From NCBI RefSeq assembly GCF_019093865.1, contig NZ_JABJXD010000005.1, positions 158,886 through 222,885 on the forward strand: a stretch of DNA of 64,000 nt, in the 5' to 3' direction. The notes beneath the pieces were generated by a model. The model saw only the letters and a program-made list of their open reading frames with translations, did no database searches and was not told the DNA's origin. This DNA is from Lentibacillus saliphilus. GTDB lineage: Bacteria > Bacillota > Bacilli > Bacillales > Amphibacillaceae. How positions within the stretch are numbered: position 1 is the stretch's first letter; each line of letters opens with the position of its first letter. The position numbers were made by a program, and so were the translations under genes. Shown in pieces: positions 43,811 through 51,866 of the stretch.

Positions 43811-44030
43811 CAAAAAAAGCTTCCATCCCTAAAAAAGGGACGGAAGCTCCGTGGTACCACCCAAATTAACAGCCATTAAGCTGCTCACTCTTATAGATAA
43901 CGGTCGAAACCGGACGTCACAACGTCAGCTCCCTGTTTGTAATTCGCCGATACACCTTGCCTAGTTCGCACCTTCCACCAGGTCTCTGTTTTCAACCATG
44001 CATCAACTACTTCGAACAGTTCTTCACTTA
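43811..44030 (-). ncRNA. T-box leader 1 (gene-proximal), specifier read as UAC (Tyr)
   Basis: Minus strand: stem I with AGTA (S-turn) facing GAATTACAAACAG, distal loop segment AGAGACCTGGTGGAAGGTGC, stem II/III region, then T-box GGGTGGTACCACGG (43849-43862) and the competing terminator AGCTTCCGTCCC...GGGATGGAAGCT with seven Ts. The antiterminator bulge TGGT matches the ACCA end of a tRNA with A73. Reading UAC followed by A fits tyrosine; UUA (Leu) is the less likely alternative. Confidence 0.9.
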
Positions 44031-44082
44031 TACCATATCAAATTGTCATAAAGCCTTAACGGGCAACTGCTTTAAATAAAAC

Positions 44083-44330
44083 AAAAAAGCCCCCATCCCT
44101 ATACAAGGGACGGAAGCTCCGCGTTACCACCCAAATTAACAGCACAAAATGCTGTTCACTTCATATCGATAACGGCCGTAGCCGGACACATTCATGTCAG
44201 TTCCCTGTTTGTAATTCGCCAATACACCTTGCCTGATTTGCACCAACCATCAGGTCTCTTGTTTCAACCATGTATCAACTACTTCGAACAGTTCATTACT
44301 TTTTGAATATCATAAAATGACAATACGTCT
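44083..44330 (-). ncRNA. T-box leader 2 (promoter-proximal), specifier read as UAC (Tyr)
   Basis: A second full T-box in tandem. Stem I again has GAACTGTTCGAAGTAGTTGA and GAATTACAAACAG, identical in the specifier loop to leader 1. The T-box motif is GGGTGGTAACGCGG (44119-44132) and the terminator GCTTCCGTCCC...GGGATGGGGGC plus TTTTTT. Sequence identity to leader 1 is high throughout, so the pair arose by duplication. Confidence 0.9.
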
Positions 44331-44356
44331 CACTAGCGCTAGTGATATTAGACATA

Positions 44357-44385
44357 ATCATAGAGGACATAAAGTTGTTTGTCAA
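44357..44385 (-). promoter_or_regulatory. Sigma-A promoter of the T-box unit
   Basis: Minus strand TTGACA (44380-44385), 17-base spacer, TATGAT (44357-44362). Transcription would start near 44350, just upstream of T-box leader 2. A CTAGCG/CGCTAG palindrome (44332-44343) lies in the early leader. Confidence 0.85.
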
Positions 44386-44478
44386 CACGTATTTTAAAAA
44401 AAGCCTCAGGTCGATCTTGATTTAATCTCCTGACATTTCCACAATGTAGTACTTTTTTAGAAAAAAGGCACTTTGTTA

Positions 44479-44523
44479 TTGACAAAGGTTCTCAGTTATT
44501 ATAAATTTTGCATAGAGGCAAAA
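44479..44523 (+). promoter_or_regulatory. mntA promoter with MntR-like operator
   Basis: TTGACA at 44479-44484 and an AT-rich -10 near 44500-44507. An inverted repeat TTTTGC-ATAGAG-GCAAAA (44506-44523) overlaps the -10/start region. It resembles the MntR sites (TTTGCC...GGCAAA-like) found before manganese transport genes in bacilli. Repression by Mn-bound MntR is the probable control. Confidence 0.6.
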
Positions 44524-44584
44524 CTTTAGTCGTGACAAAAATAACTTAGCAACAGGCAATGGCCTGAGGAGAGGATGTACAGAA

Positions 44585-45535
44585 ATGAACGGAATGAAAA
44601 AAATAGTCATGGGTATGGTTTTCATACTATTTGTATTCGGCTTGACGGCATGCTCGGATACAGATGATTCAACAGCAAGCAATGATGGGGAAGGTAAAAT
44701 TCATATCGTCACAACGATCGCTCAAATCGCAGAACCGATTTCTGTTATAGGTGGGGACTTTGTTGAGGTAGACAGTTTAATGGGGCCGGGTGTAGACCCT
44801 CACTTATACCAACCGACACAAGGAGATATTAAAAAGTTAAATGAAGCGGATGTTGTTCTTTACGGCGGATTAAATCTTGAAGGCAATATGATTGAAGCAT
44901 TTGAACGCATTGGCGAACAAAAGCCAGTTGTTGCCGTTTCTGAAGCAATTTCTGAAGATCAGCTTCTTTTAGATGAAGAAGGTGCCATTGATCCACACGT
45001 ATGGTTCGACATCACGCTATGGAAAACCGCTTTAACGGAAGCAACCGATGCGTTGAAATCGTATGCACCTGACCATGAAGACACATTTGAGAAAAACAAG
45101 GAAGCGTATTTTGCAAAGCTTGATGAGTTGCTAGACGATGCAACTGAGAAGATGACGGCAATTCCAGATGAGCAGCGTGTACTCGTGACAGCTCATGATG
45201 CGTTTGGGTATTTCGGTCGTGCGTATGACATGGACGTCGTTGGTTTACAAGGGCTCAGTACAGAAGATGAAATTGGTATATCAGATATCGACAATACAGT
45301 TGATTTATTAATGGAATATGAGATACCTGCTGTGTTTATCGAAAGTAGCATCAATGAAAATTCCATTAGAGCGGTGATTGAAGGCGCGGAAAAGAATGGT
45401 CTAATGGTGGAGCTAGGCGGGGAACTGTACTCCGATGCGATGGGTGACGCGGATACAGAAGAAGGGACGTACATTGGCATGTATCGTCATAATGTAAAAA
45501 CAATTTACGAAGCGTTGTCAGGAGTGGATAACTAA
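44585..45535 (+). CDS. mntA: Manganese ABC transporter substrate-binding lipoprotein (MntA/TroA-like)
   Basis: A 316-residue cluster A-I binding protein with lipobox LTAC (Cys23). Metal ligands: His in GVDPHLYQP, His in AIDPHVWFD, His in VTAHDAFGYFGRAY, and Asp in GGELYSDAMG. This His-His-His-Asp set, and the AHDAFGYFGRAY and FIESS stretches, match TroA and B. subtilis MntA. There is no His-rich loop as in ZnuA, so manganese is favoured over zinc. First gene of four. Confidence 0.9.
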   Translation: MNGMKKIVMGMVFILFVFGLTACSDTDDSTASNDGEGKIHIVTTIAQIAEPISVIGGDFVEVDSLMGPGVDPHLYQPTQGDIKKLNEADVVLYGGLNLEGNMIEAFERIGEQKPVVAVSEAISEDQLLLDEEGAIDPHVWFDITLWKTALTEATDALKSYAPDHEDTFEKNKEAYFAKLDELLDDATEKMTAIPDEQRVLVTAHDAFGYFGRAYDMDVVGLQGLSTEDEIGISDIDNTVDLLMEYEIPAVFIESSINENSIRAVIEGAEKNGLMVELGGELYSDAMGDADTEEGTYIGMYRHNVKTIYEALSGVDN

Positions 45536-46263
45536 TGTCTGTTTTAGCTGTTCGAGATTTATCAGCATCGTATCATAAAAATAAAGTATTGTATGATGTT
45601 GATTTTGAAATTAACCAAGGGTCGCTAACTGGAATAGTCGGCCCTAATGGAGCGGGGAAATCGACGTTATTAAAGGTGATGCTTGACCTTCATCCGAAGT
45701 TGTCAGGCTCTGTCGTCTTTTTCGGTAAAAATTTGTCCCAAACAAAAACGAGAATCGGTTATGTTCCACAACGTGGGTCTGTTGATTGGGATTTTCCAAC
45801 GAATGCCCTCGATGTTGTGTTGATGGGGCTTTATGGGAAGATTGGTTGGTTTAAATGGCCATCTAAAAAAGACAAAGCGCTTGCGATGGCATCGCTCGAA
45901 AAGATGGGGATGGCTGATTATGCGAACAGGCAAATTAGTCAGCTATCTGGCGGTCAGCAGCAGCGTGTTTTCTTAGCACGCGCCCTTGTTCAGGATGCCG
46001 ATCTTTACTTCATGGATGAACCGCTTGTAGGTGTGGACGCTGCAACGGAGTCAGCGATTATGGAGACATTAAAGCAATTAAAAGAGAATGGAAAAACGGT
46101 GATGGTCGTTCATCACGATTTACTCACTGTCGAGGAATATTTTGATCATGTCATGCTGTTAAATAAAACAATCGTTAAGCATGGTCGAACAGATGAGACG
46201 TTTACAAAAGAAAATGTGCAAGCGACATACGGAGGCGCATTACGTTGGATGAAGGAGGCGTAA
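45535..46263 (+). CDS. mntB: Manganese ABC transporter ATP-binding protein
   Basis: A 242-residue ATPase. Walker A is GPNGAGKSTLLK, the Q-loop YVPQRGSVDWDFP, the signature LSGGQQQRVFLARAL, Walker B LYFMDEPLVGVD and the switch VHHD. The VPQ-x-x-x-VDWDFP pattern is typical of metal-type ATPases. Its ATG overlaps the mntA stop by one base. Confidence 0.93.
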   Translation: MSVLAVRDLSASYHKNKVLYDVDFEINQGSLTGIVGPNGAGKSTLLKVMLDLHPKLSGSVVFFGKNLSQTKTRIGYVPQRGSVDWDFPTNALDVVLMGLYGKIGWFKWPSKKDKALAMASLEKMGMADYANRQISQLSGGQQQRVFLARALVQDADLYFMDEPLVGVDAATESAIMETLKQLKENGKTVMVVHHDLLTVEEYFDHVMLLNKTIVKHGRTDETFTKENVQATYGGALRWMKEA

Positions 46264-46267
46264 TGCG

Positions 46268-47170
46268 ATGTTAGATATGTTCTTTTCGCCAAACGCACAG
46301 TGGGTCTTGTTCAGCGCACTCACGCTCGGTGTTGCAGCTGGTATGGTCGGCTGTTTAGCTTACTGGAAGCGGCAAAGCTTAATGAGTGATGCCTTGTCGC
46401 ATGCTGCCCTTCCTGGTGTGATCGTTGCCTTTATGATCATCGGTACAAAGCATTTGCCGCTGATGATCCTTGGCGCTGCAGTGAGTGCTTTAATTGGTGC
46501 ATGGCTCATTCAGTGGATACAGTCAAACAGCCGTGTGAAAGAGGATACGGCGATGGGCATTATTTTATCGGTGTTTTTTGGGTTTGGGATCATGATGCTG
46601 ACGGTCGTTAGCCGATCTGCTGGTGGCAACCAAAGTGGGCTTGATAGCTTCATCTTCGGCCAAGCGGCATCAATGGTACGAACGGATGTCTATACGATGC
46701 TTGCCGTCGCCATTATCATTATTTTTACGATCGTCATCGGCTTTAAGGAATGGAAGCTGTTCTTATTCGATGTCAACTTTGCAAAAGGTTTAGGGATGTC
46801 CAGTCGCTTGATGAGTACGATATACTTACTCATGCTCGTTCTCGTGATCGTGATCGGCATTCAAGCTGTAGGTGTAATTTTAATGGCAGCTTTGCTCATC
46901 ATTCCGGCAGTGAGTGCGTATTATTGGACACATTCCTTTAAAGCGATGTTGGTGTTATCAGCTTTATTTGGTGGGGTATCAGGTGTCGCCGGAACGGTTA
47001 TTAGTACGATGGGAAATGGCTGGCCGACAGGACCGTTTATTGTGTTGTCTGCATCTGTCCTATTCCTTGCGTCCTTCTTAGTCGGTGCACGAAAAGGGAT
47101 GCTCGTTAAAGCCATTCAGTTTAAAATTCAGCAACGACAGCACGCACTTGAAGGGGGGCGTCAGTCATGA
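46268..47170 (+). CDS. mntC: Manganese ABC transporter permease (first)
   Basis: A 300-residue ABC-3 family permease with eight or nine spans. Markers include CLAYWKRQSLMSDALSHAALPGV and GVILMAALLIIPAVSAYYWT. ABC-3 permeases move metal ions inward with a ZnuA/TroA-type binding protein. It overlaps the next permease by four bases. Confidence 0.92.
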   Translation: MLDMFFSPNAQWVLFSALTLGVAAGMVGCLAYWKRQSLMSDALSHAALPGVIVAFMIIGTKHLPLMILGAAVSALIGAWLIQWIQSNSRVKEDTAMGIILSVFFGFGIMMLTVVSRSAGGNQSGLDSFIFGQAASMVRTDVYTMLAVAIIIIFTIVIGFKEWKLFLFDVNFAKGLGMSSRLMSTIYLLMLVLVIVIGIQAVGVILMAALLIIPAVSAYYWTHSFKAMLVLSALFGGVSGVAGTVISTMGNGWPTGPFIVLSASVLFLASFLVGARKGMLVKAIQFKIQQRQHALEGGRQS

Positions 47171-48042
47171 CCTATACAGCTTGGATATTATTAACAGCAT
47201 CGTTAGTTGGTTTGTCATGTGGGATCATCGGTGTGTTTTTAATTTTACGCCGCATGGCAATGATGGCTGATGCGATCAGTCATACTGTCCTGCTCGGTAT
47301 CGTTACGGCTTATTTAATCACCCGTGAACTCAGTGGTGTCCATATGCTCGTCGGTGCGATTATTGCCGGTCTGTTAACGGCTGTATTGGTGCAATGGTTT
47401 CATTCACGGGGTGTGCAGCAGGATGCGTCAATCGGTGTTGTATTTACGACGTTATTTGCGATTGGGGTCATTTTGATTGCGACTCAAGTCGGGAACGTGC
47501 ACTTGGATGTTCAGCATGCGTTAATGGGAGAGATCACATTTTTACCGTGGAATACGATTCATCTCCCGGTGATAGGTGATATTCCAAAAGCAACGCTCAT
47601 GCTCATCGTCGTGTTCTTGGTTGTGCTGGCGTTCATTATTGCGTTCTACAAAGAGTGGAAAATTACGACCTTTGATGCCGGGCTGGCAGCAAGTCTCGGT
47701 ATACCAGTTGTTTTAATGCACTATGTATTTATGACACTCGTATCAATTACAACAGTTGCGTCCTTTGATGCGGTCGGCGCGATTATGGTCGTTGCCATGC
47801 TCATTACACCAGCTGCCGCAGCATATTTATGGACGGATAGATTGTCCGTTATGCTCGTATTAAGCGGTGCTTTCGGCGTTATTTCAGCCATTGGTGGTTA
47901 TTATTTAGCGGTGTGGATTGATACGTCTATTTCCGGTTCAATGGCGTTTTCCACAGGCATTCTGTTTTTAGTGAGCTTTATCTTCTCACCCAATCACGGA
48001 CTCATGTCACGCGTCGTTAAACCTTATACAACAACGGAATAG
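47167..48042 (+). CDS. mntD: Manganese ABC transporter permease (second)
   Basis: A 291-residue ABC-3 permease paralogous to the preceding one (FLILRRMAMMADAISHTVLLG; DAVGAIMVVAMLITPAAAAYLWT). Two different permeases in one Mn operon is the B. subtilis mntABCD arrangement. The operon ends here; the next element is a dispersed repeat. Confidence 0.92.
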   Translation: MTYTAWILLTASLVGLSCGIIGVFLILRRMAMMADAISHTVLLGIVTAYLITRELSGVHMLVGAIIAGLLTAVLVQWFHSRGVQQDASIGVVFTTLFAIGVILIATQVGNVHLDVQHALMGEITFLPWNTIHLPVIGDIPKATLMLIVVFLVVLAFIIAFYKEWKITTFDAGLAASLGIPVVLMHYVFMTLVSITTVASFDAVGAIMVVAMLITPAAAAYLWTDRLSVMLVLSGAFGVISAIGGYYLAVWIDTSISGSMAFSTGILFLVSFIFSPNHGLMSRVVKPYTTTE

Positions 48043-48125
48043 AGACAACAGAAAAAGAAGGTAGGATACAACTGAAAATCTAATCCAAACAACGGACAAT
48101 GTTCTACATTAGCTCCAGAAAGATT

Positions 48126-48378
48126 AAGAGGCTGGGACAAAAGAGGTTTATTCAAATAAAGAACCGAACAATACGACCGCGGGCGGCTGGTTAGCCTCGG
48201 GCCAACAGGATGTTGGTCATGAAGGCGTGGCGATTGTCGTCGCGGTTCTAGCCTTCCATCCCCACGCACTGTGGGGTCTAACCTATGCCTTCCTCCCGCA
48301 GTCTGCGTATATTCCCGGAGCTAATGGTGAGCATTGTTCGTCTTTTGAGTTAAACTTTAAGTTATGTCCCAACCTCTT
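48126..48378. repeat. Dispersed repeat, copy B, with terminal inverted repeats
   Basis: The element begins AAGAGGCTGGGAC and ends GTCCCAACCTCTT, a 13-base terminal inverted repeat with one mismatch. The inside contains the CGGGCCAACAGGATGTTGGTC and CCACGCACTGTGGGGTCT segments with strong local inverted repeats. No coding capacity. It fills most of the 390-base gap between mntD and the next gene. Confidence 0.8.
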
Positions 48379-48431
48379 GGTTTTTTGTTATAAACATAAG
48401 TTTTTTCAGAAATAATTTACTGTCAAAAATA

Positions 48432-48845
48432 TTATTTAATGATGGTTTCTAAATTCTCTAATTGTGACTTAGATAATTTACCAATAGTAGCCGTTTTATT
48501 TTCTCTATCATGCGTTTTCAACATTATAGCCTCTTCTCCATCAATCCATATTTTAAGTGAATGGGTATATATTCCTTCTTTGTGGTTAATTTGAAAAATT
48601 GTATCAGCGTATGTTTCTTCATGCCATTCTTCAGTTGAAAAAACTATTTCCTCAAATAGCTGTTCAAATTCCGATACCTTTTGCTCATCTTTTATTTCCT
48701 TAGTAAACTCAAATTCATACTCGCTAATTTGATGTCCTACAAGCAAAATCTTATCAGGTGTCATAACTTTACTAAAAGCATTTATCATAATTGGAAGTAA
48801 TAATATAAAAACGATCATAAAAAATATTGTGATTTTCTTTTTCAT
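48432..48845 (-). CDS. Hypothetical membrane-anchored or secreted protein
   Basis: 137 residues with an N-terminal hydrophobic segment (KKKITIFFMIVFILLLPIMI) that could be a signal peptide or anchor, followed by an acidic domain (EFTKEIKDEQKVSEFEQLFEEI). The gene is AT-rich compared with its surroundings. ATG has AAAGGAGATG. No family recognised. Confidence 0.65.
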   Translation of the reverse strand: MKKKITIFFMIVFILLLPIMINAFSKVMTPDKILLVGHQISEYEFEFTKEIKDEQKVSEFEQLFEEIVFSTEEWHEETYADTIFQINHKEGIYTHSLKIWIDGEEAIMLKTHDRENKTATIGKLSKSQLENLETIIK

Positions 48846-48898
48846 AAAATCATCTCCTTTAAGATTTACTTTAAGACATGATTAACACGCCTTTATGT

Positions 48899-49315
48899 CT
48901 AGTTATACTCGGGTACGTTGGATGTAACGTATGTTTGAGCTAATAGATCATGAATAGAACGTTTATCCTCTCTTGTTGACACAAAATAAATACTTGCGAT
49001 TAAAAGGATGCCAGCAAGAATATAGTAAAGTAATTGCGCCAAAAATCCTCCGATGATCATAGCACCTAACGTTAACTTTTTGTTTGTCAGATGGGCTATA
49101 CGGATACCTAGTATTCGTTTTCCTATTGTATAACCGTCCCAAAGTAGCGGAAGGAATGTTTCATAAAAATAAGAAAAAATCACTGCAATCACGACCGGAT
49201 GATAATCAACAATCGTATTGATTAACAAGGCAAAACAAAAAGTAATGACTAAGTCAATAATAAGTGCGATCCCACGTTCAGTCATACCAACAGGACTATC
49301 CTTTAAAATATTCAT
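48899..49315 (-). CDS. RDD-family membrane protein
   Basis: A 138-residue protein with three spans and the RDD pattern: an early Arg and Asp (TERGIALIIDLVITF) followed by GYTIGKRILGIRI, in which the basic glycine-rich turn is typical. RDD proteins have unclear function; some are linked to Na+/H+ exchange or membrane homeostasis. The gene is 53 bases upstream of the hypothetical gene on the same strand. Confidence 0.85.
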   Translation of the reverse strand: MNILKDSPVGMTERGIALIIDLVITFCFALLINTIVDYHPVVIAVIFSYFYETFLPLLWDGYTIGKRILGIRIAHLTNKKLTLGAMIIGGFLAQLLYYILAGILLIASIYFVSTREDKRSIHDLLAQTYVTSNVPEYN

Positions 49316-49538
49316 GAATACCCCTCATCACTATATTGTATTCTGCTTGTGTTCACGAATTAATTTCTCAAATATAGGCTAGATGTTTACTTTCTTCTTT
49401 AAAAACAAGCGCAACCCTTATATTGCTCAAAGGGATTTAAAATAATTCTGCAAATTTAGTTTACACGGTGCACTAGCTAAAGTAAATCCTTTTGACAATT
49501 ACAAGATTTTTTATCTAAAAAAGATACCACTCACTACC

Positions 49539-49604
49539 TTGCTTTATATAGTACTGTCTGATATGCTGTTCGTAACAACGTATTAAACATAAACAAGTAC
49601 TATA
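49539..49604 (+). promoter_or_regulatory. PadR-type operator pair with possible promoter
   Basis: TATAGTACT (49547-49555) and its inverted copy AGTACTATA (49596-49604) flank a probable start site. TTGCTT (49539) and TATGCT (49562) with a 17-base spacer could be the promoter, putting the first site inside the spacer. Autoregulation by the PadR protein is likely. The rest of 49316-49538 shows no gene. Confidence 0.5.
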
Positions 49605-49644
49605 CATTGAACAATAGATAAACCGTGTAGGAAGGAGTGGCTGC

Positions 49645-49968
49645 ATGAACATTCAATTTAAAAAAGGCGTCCTCAATATTTGTGTCCTTGCCCTTTTGAA
49701 TAAACGTGATCATTACGGCTATGAATTGGTCAGAGAAATATCAGGACAAATTGAAATATCAGAGGGGGCTGTCTACCCGTTACTCAGAAAGCTTAAGCAA
49801 GAAGGCTATGTCACAACTTATTTGCAGGAATCAACAGAAGGGCCGTCACGTAAATACTATCAATTAACAGAAGAGGGGCGATCAAACATGTGGGCGTTAA
49901 TTGAAGAGTGGTCTGATTTTTCTCAAGGGGTTAACCATATTATAAAAGAAGGTGTAAATCATGACTAA
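49645..49968 (+). CDS. PadR-family transcriptional regulator
   Basis: A 107-residue winged-helix protein: ICVLALLNKRDHYGYELVREISGQIEISEGAVYPLLRKLKQEGYV is the PadR HTH and GPSRKYYQLTEEG the wing. It overlaps the DUF1700 gene by eight bases. PadR-DUF1700-DUF4097 is a common trio in bacilli in which the regulator controls the cluster. ATG behind AGGAAGGAG. Confidence 0.93.
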   Translation: MNIQFKKGVLNICVLALLNKRDHYGYELVREISGQIEISEGAVYPLLRKLKQEGYVTTYLQESTEGPSRKYYQLTEEGRSNMWALIEEWSDFSQGVNHIIKEGVNHD

Positions 49969-50521
49969 AGAAGCGTTTTTCACGCAGCTGAAAGCATCAT
50001 TAAATGGCATGTCTGAAGCTGAAAAACAAGATATCCTTCAAGACTTTGAAGAGCATTTTGCCATCGGTCTCGCAGAAGGCAAGACAGAGCACGATATTGC
50101 AGAAGCACTCGGCCAGCCAGAGCAGATCGCCAAAGAACTACACGCAACCCATCATTTAGAAAAAGTGAATGACAACATGTCAACGGGCAACATTCTTCGT
50201 GCTGTATGGGCTGTCATCGGGCTAGGATTTTTTAACCTCGTCATTGTCCTCGGACCGTTCATAGGCGTTGTTGGGATTATCTTTGGTGGCTGGATGACAG
50301 GCGTATCGTTCGTTGCAACCCCTATACTCGTCATTACGAGTGCGGTCTTTAACCCGGACATGTTTTTATGGTTCGATCTGTTCTTCGCCTTATTGTTGGC
50401 CGGTTTCGGCATTCTGCTTGGAATTGGGATGTACTATGTAACACGTCTACTGATAAAAGGATTCGTTAAATACTTGCATTTCAATGTGAGACTTGTAAAA
50501 GGAGGCATGACCAATGCGTAG
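49961..50521 (+). CDS. DUF1700 (HAAS-domain) membrane protein
   Basis: 186 residues. The N-terminal 75 residues form the helical HAAS signalling domain (MSEAEKQDILQDFEEHFAIGLAEGKTEHDIAEALGQP). Three or four spans follow. Partners of PadR regulators, such proteins probably relay a membrane signal. The 3' end overlaps the DUF4097 gene by eight bases. Confidence 0.88.
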   Translation: MTKEAFFTQLKASLNGMSEAEKQDILQDFEEHFAIGLAEGKTEHDIAEALGQPEQIAKELHATHHLEKVNDNMSTGNILRAVWAVIGLGFFNLVIVLGPFIGVVGIIFGGWMTGVSFVATPILVITSAVFNPDMFLWFDLFFALLLAGFGILLGIGMYYVTRLLIKGFVKYLHFNVRLVKGGMTNA

Positions 50522-51326
50522 TGTGAAGTGGTTCGTTGTTGTTGCACTTATTTTTATTGTGATTGGTGGTATCGGTAGTTTAATGACGTTCCAATCCGTT
50601 ATGGCTGATGAAGACGCTACTGAGAACGAGCAAGTCAATGTGGAAAATGTGACAACGATTGACGTAGCGAGTGTGAACGAGCAGGTCATTGTTAAGAAGA
50701 TCGCTGATAATGCTCAAGCGACTGTTGAATGGACGGGTAAAGTCAGAAAAGGCCGTGAAGATCGCTTAACCGTAGAAGTGAGCGAAGATACATTGTCTGT
50801 CAAAATGAAACGAGAAAGATTTAAGCTATTTAATTTTGATTTTAACTTTTTTAATAATAACGAACTCATCATATCTCTTCCAGAAAAAGCTTATGAATCA
50901 CTAGAGGTTAAAAATAACAATGGGGATATTAGCATTGATCATTTTATTGTTAAAGATGTTCATGTGGATACCGATAATGGCCGAATCGAACTGGCAAACC
51001 TTACAACAAATCGTGTACACGCTGAGACCGATAATGGAAAAATATATATGGAAGATGTCTTGGGTGAGGTGACCGGTCGCTCAAGGAATGGCTCTGTCAC
51101 ACTTGTTACAGCTGACTTAGATCGTCAAATCAACTTAAAAACAAATAACGGTCGAATTGTCGTCGAGACTGCTCAACAGCCAACAAATGCGATGATTGAC
51201 GCACATACAGACAACGGTCGAATTGATATATTCGGCGAAGATGGTCGTAGTAAGCTGTATGGCGATGGCGACAATCAAGTGAAGCTCACAACGAATAATG
51301 GATCGATTACGGTTGAAGAAAGATAA
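50514..51326 (+). CDS. DUF4097-family extracytoplasmic beta-helix protein
   Basis: 270 residues with an N-terminal anchor or signal (WFVVVALIFIVIGGIGSL) and a long right-handed beta-repeat region. The repeat is visible as NNNGDI, TDNGRI, TDNGKI, SRNGSV, TNNGRI, TDNGRI and TNNGSI at about 20-residue spacing. This is the DUF4097 (putative adhesin) pattern. Similar proteins sit in LiaG-like envelope stress loci. Third gene of the PadR unit, ended by a nested hairpin. Confidence 0.88.
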   Translation: MRSVKWFVVVALIFIVIGGIGSLMTFQSVMADEDATENEQVNVENVTTIDVASVNEQVIVKKIADNAQATVEWTGKVRKGREDRLTVEVSEDTLSVKMKRERFKLFNFDFNFFNNNELIISLPEKAYESLEVKNNNGDISIDHFIVKDVHVDTDNGRIELANLTTNRVHAETDNGKIYMEDVLGEVTGRSRNGSVTLVTADLDRQINLKTNNGRIVVETAQQPTNAMIDAHTDNGRIDIFGEDGRSKLYGDGDNQVKLTTNNGSITVEER

Positions 51327-51375
51327 AGTGGGTGTTTTTTGTTCGGTGCTATGGTAAAGATCAAAACGATGATAT

Positions 51376-51433
51376 AAACGCGTGGATGCTGAAAAAGACC
51401 TGTTTTAAGGTCAAGTGTCTAACGCGTTTTTTT
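51376..51433 (+). terminator. Nested hairpin terminator after DUF4097 gene
   Basis: Outer arms AAACGCGT and ACGCGTTT enclose an inner stem GACCT/AGGTC; T residues follow. Confidence 0.65.
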
Positions 51434-51457
51434 ATGTGCCTCATTTACATATATGAG

Positions 51458-51487
51458 TTGACACACATATTATAAAAAGATAATATG
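51458..51487 (+). promoter_or_regulatory. arsR-cadA promoter with operator in the spacer
   Basis: TTGACA (51458-51463), 17-base spacer, TAATAT (51481-51486). A perfect inverted repeat CATATTAT-AAAAAG-ATAATATG (51466-51487) covers the spacer and -10. This is the expected site for the ArsR-type repressor to block polymerase until metal is bound. Confidence 0.8.
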
Positions 51488-51527
51488 ATGTCGTATTAGC
51501 ATTTTCTAATATATAGGAGGGTGTAAG

Positions 51528-51854
51528 TTGGCAACACAAGACCTCGATCTAAAAGTGAAATTCCTACATGGATTTTCTAATAAAATTCGGATTCAAATAT
51601 TGGACAGTATAAAGGATAAGGAAAAAACCGTCTCACAAATTATGGATGACGTTGACGGGAGTCAGTCGAGCATCTCACAACACCTCGCCTGTTTACGCGG
51701 GTGTGGCTTAATTGTAGGAAGACAAGAAGGGAAGTATATGTATTATCGTTTGCTTAATGACAAGGTTCGCCATTTACTGAATATGTTTGATGACGTTTTA
51801 ATGGACGTGCAAACAGGTGTCATGTCTTGTGACCGGCAAATTGATGATGAATAG
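51528..51854 (+). CDS. ArsR/SmtB-family metal-responsive repressor (CadC/CzrA-like)
   Basis: A 108-residue winged-helix repressor: ILDSIKDKEKTVSQIMDDVDGSQSSISQHLACLRGCGLIVGRQEGKYMYYRL. The two cysteines in or near the recognition helix (ACLRGC) and C-terminal residues (MSCDRQ) may bind metal. Cotranscribed with cadA, so Cd, Zn or related ions are likely inducers. TTG start behind AGGAGGGTG. Confidence 0.9.
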   Translation: MATQDLDLKVKFLHGFSNKIRIQILDSIKDKEKTVSQIMDDVDGSQSSISQHLACLRGCGLIVGRQEGKYMYYRLLNDKVRHLLNMFDDVLMDVQTGVMSCDRQIDDE

Positions 51855-51866
51855 GAGGTGAGGTGT

